From: Paracoccaceae bacterium
GTDB lineage: Bacteria > Pseudomonadota > Alphaproteobacteria > Rhodobacterales > Rhodobacteraceae
Direction: 5' to 3'
Length of the DNA: 31,788 bases
Assembly: GCA_007121055.1 (NCBI GenBank)
Contig: SKMM01000211.1
Location: 1 to 31,788 of the forward strand
Positions 8,982 through 17,839 of this stretch are shown one piece after another. Position 1 is the first letter of the stretch; each line of letters begins with the position of its first letter. The notes under the pieces were generated by a model. It worked only from the letters and a program-made list of their open reading frames with translations. It was not told where the DNA came from and made no database searches. Both the position numbers and the translations under genes were made by a program.

Positions 8982-9968
8982 ATGTCCGCATCCGATCCGC
9001 GTGCCGCACGCCTGGCGCTGGCCCTCGACGCCGTGCCGGAGGGCCGCGTGGCGGTGTTCGGGCCGGCGGCGGGCGACGACATCGCGGCGCTGGGCGCGGG
9101 GGTCGAGGTGATCTCGGGCTGGAAGCCGGATGTGGACGCCTTCGCCGCCCGGGGCCTGCCCGTACGGCAAGCGCCCGAGGGGCGTTACGACATGGCTCTG
9201 GTGTGTCTGCCGCGGGCGCGGGCGGCGGCGCAGGACCTGATCGTGCAGGCGCTGGAGGTCACGGACGGGCCGGTGCTGGTGGATGGCGCCAAGACCAGCG
9301 GCATCGACGGGCTGTTCCGCGCCGCCCGCGCCCGGGCGGAGGTGGAGGGCCCGGTTGCCAAGGCCCATGGCAAGCTCTTCACTCTGCAGGGCGCGGACCG
9401 AGCTACCTTCGCCGACTGGCGGGCCGGACCCCAGCGGCTGGCCTCGGGCTTCGTGACGCGGCCCGGGGTGTTTTCGGCCGACGGGCCGGACCCGGGCTCG
9501 GTGCTGCTGGCACAGGCGTTGCCGGAAGCGCTGCCGGGGCGGGTGGCGGATCTGGGCGCGGGCTGGGGCTGGTTGGGGGCGCAGGCGCTGGCGCGCGACG
9601 GGGTAACCGACCTGCATCTGGTCGAGGCCGACCACGCCAGCCTGCAATGCGCCCGTGAAAACCTGGCCGATGCGCGGGTCCGCTTCCACTGGGCTGACGC
9701 GCGACGGTTCCGGCCCGAGGCGCCGCTGGACGCGGTGGTGATGAACCCGCCTTTCCACAGCGACCGGCGCGGCGACCCCGGGCTCGGCACGGCCTTCATC
9801 GCGGCGGCCGCGGGGATGCTCGCCCCGCGCGGGGCGCTGTGGCTGGTGGCCAACCGCCATCTGCCCTATGAGACGGCCTTGGACGCGGCCTTCCGCGAGG
9901 TGTCGGAGTTGCCCGGCACGCCGGCTTTCAAGCTGTTCCACGCGTGCCTGCCGCGCCGGCCGCGCTGA
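8982..9968 (+). CDS. rsmC: RsmC-like 16S rRNA guanine-N2 methyltransferase
   Basis: 328 residues, near the length of RsmC. Like RsmC it has two methyltransferase-like halves. The N-terminal one (1-165) is degenerate, with no SAM motif. The C-terminal one has the SAM-binding motif I VADLGAGWGWLG from residue 188, an acidic LVEAD at the end of strand 2, and NPPFH at 255-259, the catalytic motif of methyltransferases acting on exocyclic amines of nucleic acid bases. RsmC methylates G1207 of 16S rRNA in assembled 30S subunits; the closely related RlmG acts on 23S rRNA, so the exact base is inferred. It starts 28 nt after clpS and is followed 19 nt later by an SDR gene, and the three probably share the clpS promoter. 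Cytoplasmic. Confidence 0.85.
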   Translation: MSASDPRAARLALALDAVPEGRVAVFGPAAGDDIAALGAGVEVISGWKPDVDAFAARGLPVRQAPEGRYDMALVCLPRARAAAQDLIVQALEVTDGPVLVDGAKTSGIDGLFRAARARAEVEGPVAKAHGKLFTLQGADRATFADWRAGPQRLASGFVTRPGVFSADGPDPGSVLLAQALPEALPGRVADLGAGWGWLGAQALARDGVTDLHLVEADHASLQCARENLADARVRFHWADARRFRPEAPLDAVVMNPPFHSDRRGDPGLGTAFIAAAAGMLAPRGALWLVANRHLPYETALDAAFREVSELPGTPAFKLFHACLPRRPR

Positions 9969-9987
9969 TCCAACCCCCGGAGACGCC

Positions 9988-10797
9988 ATGAGCTATTCCA
10001 TCGAAGGCCGCACCGCCATCGTCACCGGCGCCGCCCATGGGCTGGGGCGCGCCATCGCCCGGCATTTCGCCGACCAGGGCGCCAACGTGATGTTCGTGGA
10101 CCGCGACGAGGCCGCGCTGGAGCATGAACTGGCCGATGCCGCCGAGAAGGAGCCCAACATCCGGTTCTTCGGCGGCGACCTGCGCCAGAAGCTGACGGTG
10201 GCGAACCTGCTCTCGGCCACCATCGACGCGTTCGAGCGCATCGACATCCTCGTGAACGCCTCGCGCCAGTGCACCACCACCGATCCGCTGGCCACCGACG
10301 ACGACAGCGTGGCCGAGATGCTCGAGCAGAACCTGTTCACCTCGCTCAGGCTGGCGCAGGCGGTGGCGCGGCGCATGATCGCCCAGGCCGAGCGCGATCC
10401 GGTCGAGGGCCGCGCCCATGGCGCCATCGTCAACCTGTCCTCGATCGCGGCGCAGCGCAGCCAGCCCGAACTGATGGGGTTCTCCATCGCCACCGCGGCG
10501 GTGGACCAGATGACCCGCAGCCTCGCACTGGCGCTGGCGCCGCACCATATCCGGGTGAACTCGGTGGCCTTCGGCAGCGTGATGAGCGCGAGCCTGCAGG
10601 CCCAGATCCGCGAGAATGCCGAGTGGCGCGCGGATATCCGCAGCCACACGCCGCTGGGGCGCATCGCGCAACCCTCGGAGGTGGCCGAGGCGGCGCAGTT
10701 CCTGGCCTCGGACGCGGCGGCCTTCCTGACCGGGCAGGTGCTGACGGTGGATGGCGGGCGCACCCTGCTCGACGCGGTGGCCGCCCCGGCGCACTGA
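9988..10797 (+). CDS. SDR-family protein lacking the catalytic Tyr and Lys
   Basis: 269 residues with a classical short-chain dehydrogenase fold: cofactor motif TGAAHGLG at 13-20, DILVNAS after strand 4, NLSS with Ser152 at the active-site position, RVNSVAFGSV and a closing TGQVLTVDGG. The invariant S-x12-Y-x3-K is broken. Position 165 is Phe and position 169 is Thr, so both the proton-donor tyrosine and the lysine are missing. Ser152 and the NAD(P) loop remain. The protein may bind a nucleotide without reducing anything, or use a different chemistry. I recall Rhodobacterales relatives that keep the tyrosine but not the lysine, so the loss may be stepwise. ATG 9988 has GGAG upstream. It probably belongs to the clpS-rsmC transcription unit; the link to them is unclear. 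Confidence 0.9.
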   Translation: MSYSIEGRTAIVTGAAHGLGRAIARHFADQGANVMFVDRDEAALEHELADAAEKEPNIRFFGGDLRQKLTVANLLSATIDAFERIDILVNASRQCTTTDPLATDDDSVAEMLEQNLFTSLRLAQAVARRMIAQAERDPVEGRAHGAIVNLSSIAAQRSQPELMGFSIATAAVDQMTRSLALALAPHHIRVNSVAFGSVMSASLQAQIRENAEWRADIRSHTPLGRIAQPSEVAEAAQFLASDAAAFLTGQVLTVDGGRTLLDAVAAPAH

Positions 10798-10934
10798 CAA
10801 TCCAGTGCCGTCCGGCCTCTGGCGCGGCACATCCCGCGCCCTCTGCCAACCGGGAACGCGACGACGCGGCCCGCGCTGTGGGACAGCCCCGCAGGGACGC
10901 AAGCCGCTGATCCCAAAGTGCTTGATCGTTAAGG

Positions 10935-11011
10935 TGGCGCGGTTGACGGGGCTCGAACCCGCGACCCCCGGCGTGACAGGCCGGTACTCTAACCAACTGA
11001 GCTACAACCGC
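10935..11011 (-). tRNA. tRNA-Asp (anticodon GTC)
   Basis: A full 77-nt cloverleaf on the minus strand with encoded CCA (complement of 10935-10937). The acceptor stem GCGGTTG (11011-11005) pairs with CAACCGC (10945-10939), and the discriminator is G at 10938. The anticodon stem CCGGC/GCCGG encloses a loop with GTC at 10977-10975. The D-arm AGCTCAGTTGGTTAGAGT and the T-arm GGGTTCGAGCCC are canonical. Confidence 0.97.
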
Positions 11012-11198
11012 GTGGGGAGCCTGATAGATACCCCCGCCAGCAGCGTCAAGCCCGAATCCACCGGCGATCCACGCCTCGGCCCACCCGTGCAGCGCACTGC
11101 CGCGGCCGCGCCGTCGCTCCGGTTGGGGCGGGAAGGGCGGGGACATGCTGGCGGCCGGGTCGGCCCCGCACCCCCCGTCCGCGCCGTGCGCAGACCGG

Positions 11199-11999
11199 TC
11201 AGCGGCCAGTCGCGATCAGGTCTTCCAGTTGCGCCCGGGCGCTGTCGGCGTCACCCAGCACGAGATCGATGTCTAGCAGGTGGTCGAGCGTCGCGGCATC
11301 GAGCCGTGCTGCCGGGGCCACGCCCAGGATCGCCCGCGGCAGCCGCAACCGCAGGGCCACCACCAGCCGCGCCAGCGCCGGCAGCCGCGCCTCGGTGCTC
11401 AGCGACAGGCCGACGACATGCGGCTGCGTCGCCTCGGCCCGGGCCAGGAGATCCGCGTGCTCCCGGCCGATCTGCAGGTCGACCTCCCAGCCCGCGTCGC
11501 GGAACAGGCCCGCCGCCAGGGTGATGCCCAGGCTGTGATCCTCGCCCGGCACCGCGGCGAAGAGCGCGCATTTGCGCCCGTCCAATGGGGTGCGCTGCCG
11601 GGCGGGCTCGGCCCCCATGGCGCGCATCAGGGCATAGAGGTGGCCGGTGGCGATGCTGACCTCGGACAGCGACAGCCGGTTGCGGTCCCAGTCCTCGCCC
11701 AGCAGCCGGGCGGCGGCGGCAATGTAGACCAAGTAGATGTCGTGCCGACTGACGCCCTCGGCGCGGCGCGCCGCGACGTAACGCAGCGCGGCCTCGGGGC
11801 CGGGCTCCAGCAGGGCTGTGCGGAACTCGGCCAACCCGGGAGGGGCGCCCTCAGTCAGGGGGACCGGACCGGCGGCCTCGGCAAGGCGCCGGACGATGTC
11901 GCCGGTCAGCGTCTCCACCATCTCGGGGGCAAAGGCGCGCCGCTTGGCGGCGAAGCGCACCGCCGCCCGGGCAAAGATCTCCACGTCGATCGCGGCCAT
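11199..11999 (-). CDS. Cobalamin-binding-domain protein (AerR/PpaA-like layout)
   Basis: 266 residues. The N-terminal two thirds (1-135) are helical, as in the B12-binding cap. The C-terminal part is a Rossmann-like cobalamin domain with GEDHSLG, where His155 would be the lower cobalt ligand. In the usual D-x-H-x-x-G motif the first residue here is Glu153. GLSLSTEARLP and ILGVAP follow at later strands. The layout, with no methyltransferase, mutase or DNA-binding domain, resembles AerR/PpaA, the light-responsive antirepressor of photosynthesis genes, but no photosynthesis gene is nearby, so the role is open. ATG 11999 gives the family-like start; a TTG at 12011 has a better ribosome binding site (GGGGAGG at 8 nt). 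It stands alone behind tRNA-Asp. Confidence 0.75.
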   Translation of the reverse strand: MAAIDVEIFARAAVRFAAKRRAFAPEMVETLTGDIVRRLAEAAGPVPLTEGAPPGLAEFRTALLEPGPEAALRYVAARRAEGVSRHDIYLVYIAAAARLLGEDWDRNRLSLSEVSIATGHLYALMRAMGAEPARQRTPLDGRKCALFAAVPGEDHSLGITLAAGLFRDAGWEVDLQIGREHADLLARAEATQPHVVGLSLSTEARLPALARLVVALRLRLPRAILGVAPAARLDAATLDHLLDIDLVLGDADSARAQLEDLIATGR

Positions 12000-12102
12000 C
12001 GGTCCTGCCAAGGCGACATCCTCCCCGTTCGGACATACCCCGGCCACGGCCGCTCACAAGCCCGCGGGCAGGCCCCGGGGGGCGCGGATTGTCGCATGGG
12101 CC

Positions 12103-13149
12103 TCAGCTGTGGCCGTGGATGACGTCATGGACGAAGCGCAGCTTGTCCTGCACCGCGGGGCCGAGGGTAAAGGGATAGGCAGGCTCGTGCCCCATCGAGG
12201 CGTTGAGCGCGTTGAGCGCCACCGTCACCGGCAGCCACTGCGCCACCAGCGCGTCGAAATCCACCGGCCCGCACGGGTCGAACCCCGGCCCTGCGGCCAG
12301 GGCATCGTGGCCCGCCAGCCGCGGCTCCAGCCGGAGCCCGAAGGCCCAGGCGGTCTCCAGCGTGTCGACCATGTGAAGGTAGTGGCTCCAGCTTTCGGCC
12401 CAGTCCTCCCACGGGTGGCTCGCGGCATACGCCGAGACGTGGTGCTGCGGCCAGTCGGCCGGCGCGCCCCGGGCGTAATGGGACTGCAGCGACTGGCCGT
12501 AATCGGCGCGCTCGTCGCCGAACAGTTCGCGGAACGGGTCCAGCCAGCCCGTGTCTCGCACCAGCCGGTCCCAGTAGTAATGCCCGGTTTCGTGGCGCAT
12601 GTGGCCGAGGATGGTGCGGTAGGGCTCGGCCATCTGTGCGCGCATCTCCTCGCGCGCCACCGGGTCGGCCTCGGCGATGTTGATGGTGATGAGGCCCGCG
12701 GAATGGCCGGTCAGGACCCGCCCGGTTTCGGTGAAATAAGCGGGCGAATCGGCGAGGAAGTCGAAGGCCAGCCCCCCGGGCGCTTCGCCCTGCGGCGCCA
12801 CCGGCAGCCCGAGCCGCAGCGCGGTGTAGACCACCCGGCGTTTCTCCTCCTCGAGCCGCTTCCACAGGGTCAGGTTGTGGGGCACCGACAGGTCCGGGAT
12901 GGTGCGACTGAGTCGGCAGGACAGGCAAAAGGGCTGACCGTCCGACACCATCCAGTTGCAGCCCATCAGCTGCGCGTAATGGGTGCATTTGCGCCAGGTC
13001 TGGCCGTTGGCGGTGACGGTGCCGTCGGGGCCGGGCGCCACCATGGCATCGGCGCCGGGAGCATAGCCGATCTCGGCCCCGCAGGCGGTGCACAGGCTGT
13101 TGGTAAAGTGCACCGTGGCCCCGCAGCAGGGACAGTCGAAGAGTTTCAT
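12103..13149 (-). CDS. Zinc-ribbon protein with HExxH metallopeptidase-like core
   Basis: 348 residues. The N-terminus is a treble-clef zinc ribbon with Cys6, Cys9, Cys20 and Cys23. Further cysteines at 55, 64, 75 and 78 could form a second site. The central part carries HETGH at 186-190, an HExxH zinc-protease signature, followed by YYWDRLV and later GDERADYG, which could give a third ligand. HPWEDWAESWSHYLHM is a conserved block of this family. I recognise it as the COG4307 / putative zinc-binding metallopeptidase family, which is widespread in Alphaproteobacteria and has no established substrate. No signal peptide or membrane segment is visible, so it is cytoplasmic. ATG 13147-13149 is preferred over an ATG nine bases upstream because of AAGG spacing. 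Same strand as murJ, 76 nt downstream of it. Confidence 0.85.
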   Translation of the reverse strand: MKLFDCPCCGATVHFTNSLCTACGAEIGYAPGADAMVAPGPDGTVTANGQTWRKCTHYAQLMGCNWMVSDGQPFCLSCRLSRTIPDLSVPHNLTLWKRLEEEKRRVVYTALRLGLPVAPQGEAPGGLAFDFLADSPAYFTETGRVLTGHSAGLITINIAEADPVAREEMRAQMAEPYRTILGHMRHETGHYYWDRLVRDTGWLDPFRELFGDERADYGQSLQSHYARGAPADWPQHHVSAYAASHPWEDWAESWSHYLHMVDTLETAWAFGLRLEPRLAGHDALAAGPGFDPCGPVDFDALVAQWLPVTVALNALNASMGHEPAYPFTLGPAVQDKLRFVHDVIHGHS

Positions 13150-13225
13150 GGCCGGCATCCTTGGGGCAGGGGGTGGGCTTGGGCTTGACCGCCCGGGGCT
13201 GTCCCTGTCAATGCGCCTGTCCCGC

Positions 13226-14770
13226 TCAGGCTCCGCGGCGCAGCGCGCGGCGCAGATCGGCCGGGCGGAAGGCTCCCAGCAGCGTGCCCAGCAGGCCATA
13301 GACGGCGCAGCCCGCCACGATCAGCCCAGCAAGCGCGGCATAGCGCAGCCCCGACGTGGCCAGCGCAGGCTCCAGCACCGTCTGCATCCCCCACAGCGCA
13401 GCCCCCATCCCTGCCGCCGACAGTGCGATCCGCGGCAGCTTGCGGCGCAGCCGTGTGTCGTAGAGCGCCTCGGGCCCCATGCCGCGGGCGTTGGTGGCAA
13501 GCTGCCAGACCATCGTCCAGCCCGCCAGCGTGGTCGCCAGCGCCGCGGCGATGTAGCCGATCACCGGCGCCAGCCCCACCGCCACCACCGCATTCACCAC
13601 CATCGCCCACACCGCAAAGCGGAACGGCCGGCGCGTGTCCTCGCGCGCGAAATAGAGGGGCTGCATCACCTTCTGCAGCACGAAGGCGGGCAGGCCCAGC
13701 GCATAGACCGCCACCGCCAGCGCCGTGGCCGCGGTGTCGGCGCCGGTGAAGGCCCCGCGCTCGAAAAGCACCGACACGATGGGCAGGGCCGCCACCGCCA
13801 GCCCCACCGCGGCGGGCACGCTCAGGATCAGCGCGAACTCCGTGGCGCGGTTGTAGCTGTCGCGCCCGCCCTGCGTGTCGCCCGCCCGCAGCCGGCGCGA
13901 CAGGTCCGGCAGAAGCACCACCCCGATGGCGATGCCCACGATCCCCAGCGGGAGCTGATAGAGCCGGTCGGCATAGCTCAGCCAAGCCACCGCCCCCTCG
14001 AAGAAGGACGCGACCTGACGGCCCACGATCAGGTTGATCTGCACCACCCCGCCCGCCAGCATCGCAGGCCCCGCGATGATCGCCAGCCGCTTCATCTCGG
14101 GCGTCATCCGCGGCAGCCGCAGCCTTGGGGCAAACCCCGCCCGCGCCGCCGCCCACCACAGCATCGCCAGCTGCAAGACACCCGACACCGGCACCGCCCA
14201 GGCCAGGGTCTCGCCCATGGGCCAGCCCGCCCGGTCGGCCGCCAGCATCGCGGCGATGAACACCACGTTCAGCAGCGTGGGCGTGGCCGCGGCGGCCAGA
14301 AACCGCCCCATGGCGTTGAGCACCCCCGACAGCAGGGCCGCCAACGAGATGAACAGGATGTACGGAAAGCAGATGCGCCCGAAGGTCACCGCCATGTCGA
14401 AGCGTTCGTCGCCCAGGAATCCCCCGGCCATGCCGAGGACCAGCCACGGCATCGCCAGCATCCCCACCACCGTGAACACGATCAGCACCGTGGCGAGCCC
14501 GGCGAAGGCGTCGCGGCCGAATTCGGTGGCGTTCTCGCCGGCCTCCAGCCGCTTGGCGTACATCGGCACGAAGGCCACGGTGAAGGCGCCCTCGGCAAAG
14601 AAGCGGCGGAACATGTTGGGCAGGGTGAAGGCGATCAGGAAGGCCTCAGCCACCGGCCCCGACCCCAGATAGGCCGCGATCAGCACGTCGCGCACGAAGC
14701 CCGCGATCCGGCTGACAAAGGTCCAGAGGCTGACGGTCAGGAAGGCGGCCAGCAGGCGAATGGGCCTCAA
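13226..14770 (-). CDS. murJ: Lipid II flippase MurJ (MviN)
   Basis: 514 residues, typical length, with about 14 membrane helices. MurJ moves the lipid II peptidoglycan precursor across the inner membrane and is essential in most bacteria. Signature segments are SRIAGFVRDVLIAAYLG, AFTLPNMFRRFFAEGAF with FVPMY, LPLGIVGIAIGVVLLP, and the basic residues of the central cavity. The start is TTG 14768-14770, with GGGAG at 7-nt spacing and the usual arginine/lysine-Pro-Ile-Arg beginning. The frame stays open without a stop for another 3 kb antisense to the binding-protein gene, which is a GC artefact. In many Rhodobacterales glnD precedes murJ; here a 567-nt gap and a divergent importer operon do. 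Confidence 0.95.
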   Translation of the reverse strand: MRPIRLLAAFLTVSLWTFVSRIAGFVRDVLIAAYLGSGPVAEAFLIAFTLPNMFRRFFAEGAFTVAFVPMYAKRLEAGENATEFGRDAFAGLATVLIVFTVVGMLAMPWLVLGMAGGFLGDERFDMAVTFGRICFPYILFISLAALLSGVLNAMGRFLAAAATPTLLNVVFIAAMLAADRAGWPMGETLAWAVPVSGVLQLAMLWWAAARAGFAPRLRLPRMTPEMKRLAIIAGPAMLAGGVVQINLIVGRQVASFFEGAVAWLSYADRLYQLPLGIVGIAIGVVLLPDLSRRLRAGDTQGGRDSYNRATEFALILSVPAAVGLAVAALPIVSVLFERGAFTGADTAATALAVAVYALGLPAFVLQKVMQPLYFAREDTRRPFRFAVWAMVVNAVVAVGLAPVIGYIAAALATTLAGWTMVWQLATNARGMGPEALYDTRLRRKLPRIALSAAGMGAALWGMQTVLEPALATSGLRYAALAGLIVAGCAVYGLLGTLLGAFRPADLRRALRRGA

Positions 14771-15337
14771 GGGGTCTCTCCCGTACGGGTGGGCATGGCC
14801 GCCGGTCTGCCCCGCACGGGCCGCGCGGGCAAGGGGCGTCCGCCCGGCGGGGGCGCCGCGCCTTGCCCAATGCTTCGATGCGGTGCCGGCGGATGCGGCG
14901 CCGATGCGGTCAGACCCTGACGAGGCAAACCGCATGCTCGGTCCTGACGGCACCGGACAGGCCGCGTTGCAAGCCCGGCCGCTCGGCGGATGCCCGGCCA
15001 CTGACAGCCCCCTCCCAAGGGACCGCGACAGGGCCAGCGCTCGCAACGGGCAAGGACCCGAACCTCTGCGACCTCTGGCCTGATTGGCAGGCGGCTCGGA
15101 CCCGCCCCGCTGCATCCGGGCGGTGCTGCATGGGTTGGCCACCGACGCTGTACCGGATGGCGCTGGACGCCCTGTCGGCAGGTGCCACGACGTCTTCGCT
15201 CCGCAATCAGGCTCCGCGGGATCACAACGGGTTGTGCGGGTTTGCGCTGCTGTGGTGTCTGTTCTACCGTGGAGTAATAGGGCCGGGGCGGTGGCACGGC
15301 GCCTCATTCCGCCGGGTGGGTCGAAAGGGAGCGCAGG
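14771..15337. other. Intergenic region between murJ and the importer operon
   Basis: A 567-nt divergent gap. Open frames on both strands lack family resemblance and ribosome binding sites. A weak promoter-like pair, TTGCGC (15242-15247) and TACCGT (15265-15270) at 17-bp spacing, points to the importer operon about 70 nt before its first start. The murJ promoter should also lie here, but I cannot place it. Confidence 0.35.
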
Positions 15338-17839
15338 ATGCCGCTGCAGGCCGTCTTCGCCATGTGTCGCGCGCCGGCCGCGGCGCTGCTCCTCGCCGGG
15401 GCGACTGCCTTTCCGGCCAAGGCCGAGGCGCCCGGCGTGGGGCTCGACCTCGGCGACCGGCGCGGCGGTCTCGTGGACGAGATCGTGTTCGCCACCGAGG
15501 GCGATGTGGCCCGGATCGCCGGCCTGATCGCGGACGGGTCTTTCCAGCTCTCGGCGCAGGGGATCACGGACCAGACCATCTATCAGCGCATCCGCGAATC
15601 CGCCGCCGTGGACTACGACCTGTCCTTCGGGTCCTCCATCGAGCTGACGCTCAACCCCGTGGGGCCGGAATTCGGCGACGGCAGCCTGAACCCCTTCCAC
15701 GTCCCGGCGATCCGCGAGGCGCTCAACTGGCTCGTCGACCGCCGCCATGTCGCCGAGGAGATCTTCGGCGGCCTCGCCCGCCCGCGTACGCTGGCGATCG
15801 GCACCGCGGTTCCGGATTTCGCCCGCCTCGCCGCCGAAGCGCGCGCGATCGAACTGCGCTACCTCCCCGACCGGGCCCGCGCCCTGGCGGTGATCGAGAC
15901 CGAGATGGAGGCGCTCGGGGCCGAACGCCGCGGTGGCCTGTGGCACCACAACGGCCAGCCCGTGATCCTGCGCGTGCTGATCCGCTCGGACGACGTGCGC
16001 CGGCAGGTGGGCGACTATATCGCCAACTTGATGGAGGACGCGGGCTTCCGCACCGAACGGCTCTACCGCGGCGCCGAGGAGGCCTCGCGCATCTGGATCG
16101 CCTCGGACCCCGCGGCGGGGCAGTGGCACATCTACACCGGCGCCTGGGTGTCGATCCTGGTGCGGCGCGACAGCTCGGACGATTTCGATTTCTACTTCAC
16201 CCCCCGCGGGCGGGCCGACCCGCTGTGGCAGGCCTATGAGCCGAGCCCGGAGTTCGACGAGGTCGCCTCGCGCCTCAGCCGGGGCGACTTCTCCGATCTG
16301 GAGGAGCGCTCCGCCCTGATGGCCCGCGCGCTGGAGCTGGCGATGGAGGATTCGGTGCGCATCTGGCTGGTGGACCAGTCCCAGATCGTGCCGCGCGCGG
16401 CCGGGGTGCAGGTGGCGGCGGACCTTGCGGGCGGCGTGCGCGGGTCGCAGATCTGGCCGCTGACGCTGCGGCTGCAGGACCGGGTCGGTGGGCAGATCCG
16501 CGTGGCCACCCCCAGCGTGCTGACCGAGCCGTGGAACCCCATCGCCGGCACCAACTGGCTGTTCGACCGGATGGTGCTGCGCGCGCTCAGCGACGCGCCC
16601 CTTTTGCCCGACCCCTACACCGGCCTGCACCGCCCCCAGCGCGCGCGCGACGCGCGGCTGACGGTGCGCGAGGGCACGCCGGTGTCGGCAACCCTCGACT
16701 GGGTCAGCGTGGATGTGGTGGAGGAGATCGCGGTCCCCGACGACGCCTGGATCGCCTGGGACGAGGCCGAGGGCCGCTTCCTGACCGTGGCCGAGGCGGG
16801 CGAGAGCGGCCTCACCGCCCGCACCCGCGCCACCATCCGCTATGGCGACGCGTTCTTCGCCCGGCAGTGGCATGACGGATCGCCGGTCTCGCCCGCCGAT
16901 GTGCTGATCTCCTGGGCGCTGAGCTTCTCGCGCGCCGACCCCGACAGCCCGCTCTTCGACCCCGGCCATGTGCCCTCCTTCGAGGTGTTTCAACGGCAGT
17001 TCCGCGGCTGGCGGATCCTCTCCACCGACCCGTTCGAGCTGGAGGTCTATTCCGACCAGATCTCCCTCGACGCCGAGACCATGGTGGCCCAGCGCGCCCC
17101 CAACGTCCTGCCCTGGCATGTGATGGCGCTGGCGATTCTGGCCGAGGAGGGGGGCGAATTGGCCTTCTCCTCTGCCAAGGCCGACCGGATCGGGGCCGAA
17201 TGGCTCAGCCTCGTGGCGGGGCCCAGCCTGCCGGTTCTGGACCGGATGCTGGGGCGCGCGCAGGACGAGGGCTTCGTGCCCTTCCCCGCGCTGCTCGGCC
17301 CCCACGCGGACGCCGACGAGGTCGCGGAACGCTACGACGCCATCGCCTCCTGGCGCATGCAGCGGCGGCATTTCCAGATCGGCGACGGGCCCTATTACCT
17401 GCATTCGGTCCACCCGGTCGAAGGCGCCCTCGTGCTGCGCCATTTCGACCGCTTTCCCGATCCCTCCGACCGCTGGCTGGGCCTGTCCGACCCGCCCATC
17501 CCCGATCTGGACCTCGCCGGCCCGCTGATCGTGGAACAGGGCCAGTCCGCGCGCTTCACCATCGACGCCACAGTGGGCGGCGCGCCCGTCGCCCAGGCCG
17601 ACATCGAGGCCGCGCGCTTCCTGCTCTTCGACGGAGACGGCACGCTGACGCTGTCGGGTGCGGCGATCCCGCTGGGATCGGGCCGCTGGGAGGTGGGCCT
17701 GACCGCCGCGCAGATCCGCGACCTCGGGCTCGGGCCCAACAGCATGGAGGTCGTCTTCACCTCGCGCCATGTCGCCATGCCGGTCTTCGCCAGCCAACCC
17801 TTCGCGACGGTGCCCGCGGGCGCCGCGGCGTGGCGCTGA
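15338..17839 (+). CDS. Peptide-type ABC importer binding protein, permuted, with beta-rich tail
   Basis: 833 residues against 500-600 for a normal family 5 binding protein. A signal peptide (about 1-30) ends near AKAEA. The fold elements come in swapped order. Residues about 40-370 match the second half of SBP_bac_5, with NPF at 118, REALNWLVDRRHVAEE, and LPDRARALAVIE before an Asn-Gly-Gln-Pro. Residues about 384-720 match the first half: GGQIRVATPS at 384-393, EPWNPIAGTNW, WHDGSPVSPADV at 511-522 and GDGPYYL from 682. About 90 beta-rich residues follow. I recall this layout from Thermococcales and Chloroflexi importers. It should capture peptides or another oligomeric substrate in the periplasm for the permeases that follow. 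ATG 15338 has GGGAG at 6 nt. Its stop overlaps the next start. Confidence 0.88.
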   Translation: MPLQAVFAMCRAPAAALLLAGATAFPAKAEAPGVGLDLGDRRGGLVDEIVFATEGDVARIAGLIADGSFQLSAQGITDQTIYQRIRESAAVDYDLSFGSSIELTLNPVGPEFGDGSLNPFHVPAIREALNWLVDRRHVAEEIFGGLARPRTLAIGTAVPDFARLAAEARAIELRYLPDRARALAVIETEMEALGAERRGGLWHHNGQPVILRVLIRSDDVRRQVGDYIANLMEDAGFRTERLYRGAEEASRIWIASDPAAGQWHIYTGAWVSILVRRDSSDDFDFYFTPRGRADPLWQAYEPSPEFDEVASRLSRGDFSDLEERSALMARALELAMEDSVRIWLVDQSQIVPRAAGVQVAADLAGGVRGSQIWPLTLRLQDRVGGQIRVATPSVLTEPWNPIAGTNWLFDRMVLRALSDAPLLPDPYTGLHRPQRARDARLTVREGTPVSATLDWVSVDVVEEIAVPDDAWIAWDEAEGRFLTVAEAGESGLTARTRATIRYGDAFFARQWHDGSPVSPADVLISWALSFSRADPDSPLFDPGHVPSFEVFQRQFRGWRILSTDPFELEVYSDQISLDAETMVAQRAPNVLPWHVMALAILAEEGGELAFSSAKADRIGAEWLSLVAGPSLPVLDRMLGRAQDEGFVPFPALLGPHADADEVAERYDAIASWRMQRRHFQIGDGPYYLHSVHPVEGALVLRHFDRFPDPSDRWLGLSDPPIPDLDLAGPLIVEQGQSARFTIDATVGGAPVAQADIEAARFLLFDGDGTLTLSGAAIPLGSGRWEVGLTAAQIRDLGLGPNSMEVVFTSRHVAMPVFASQPFATVPAGAAAWR

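Noticed and set aside
10791..10808. Hairpin GCACTG/CAGTGC at the end of the SDR gene as a terminator
   Set aside because: Only 6 bp, overlaps the stop codon and has no T run.
13226..17797. A 1523-codon open frame on the minus strand
   Set aside because: Only its last 514 codons (from TTG 14770) are a real gene, murJ. The rest is antisense to the importer binding-protein gene, low in complexity (Arg, Gly, His, Pro, Ala) and matches no family.
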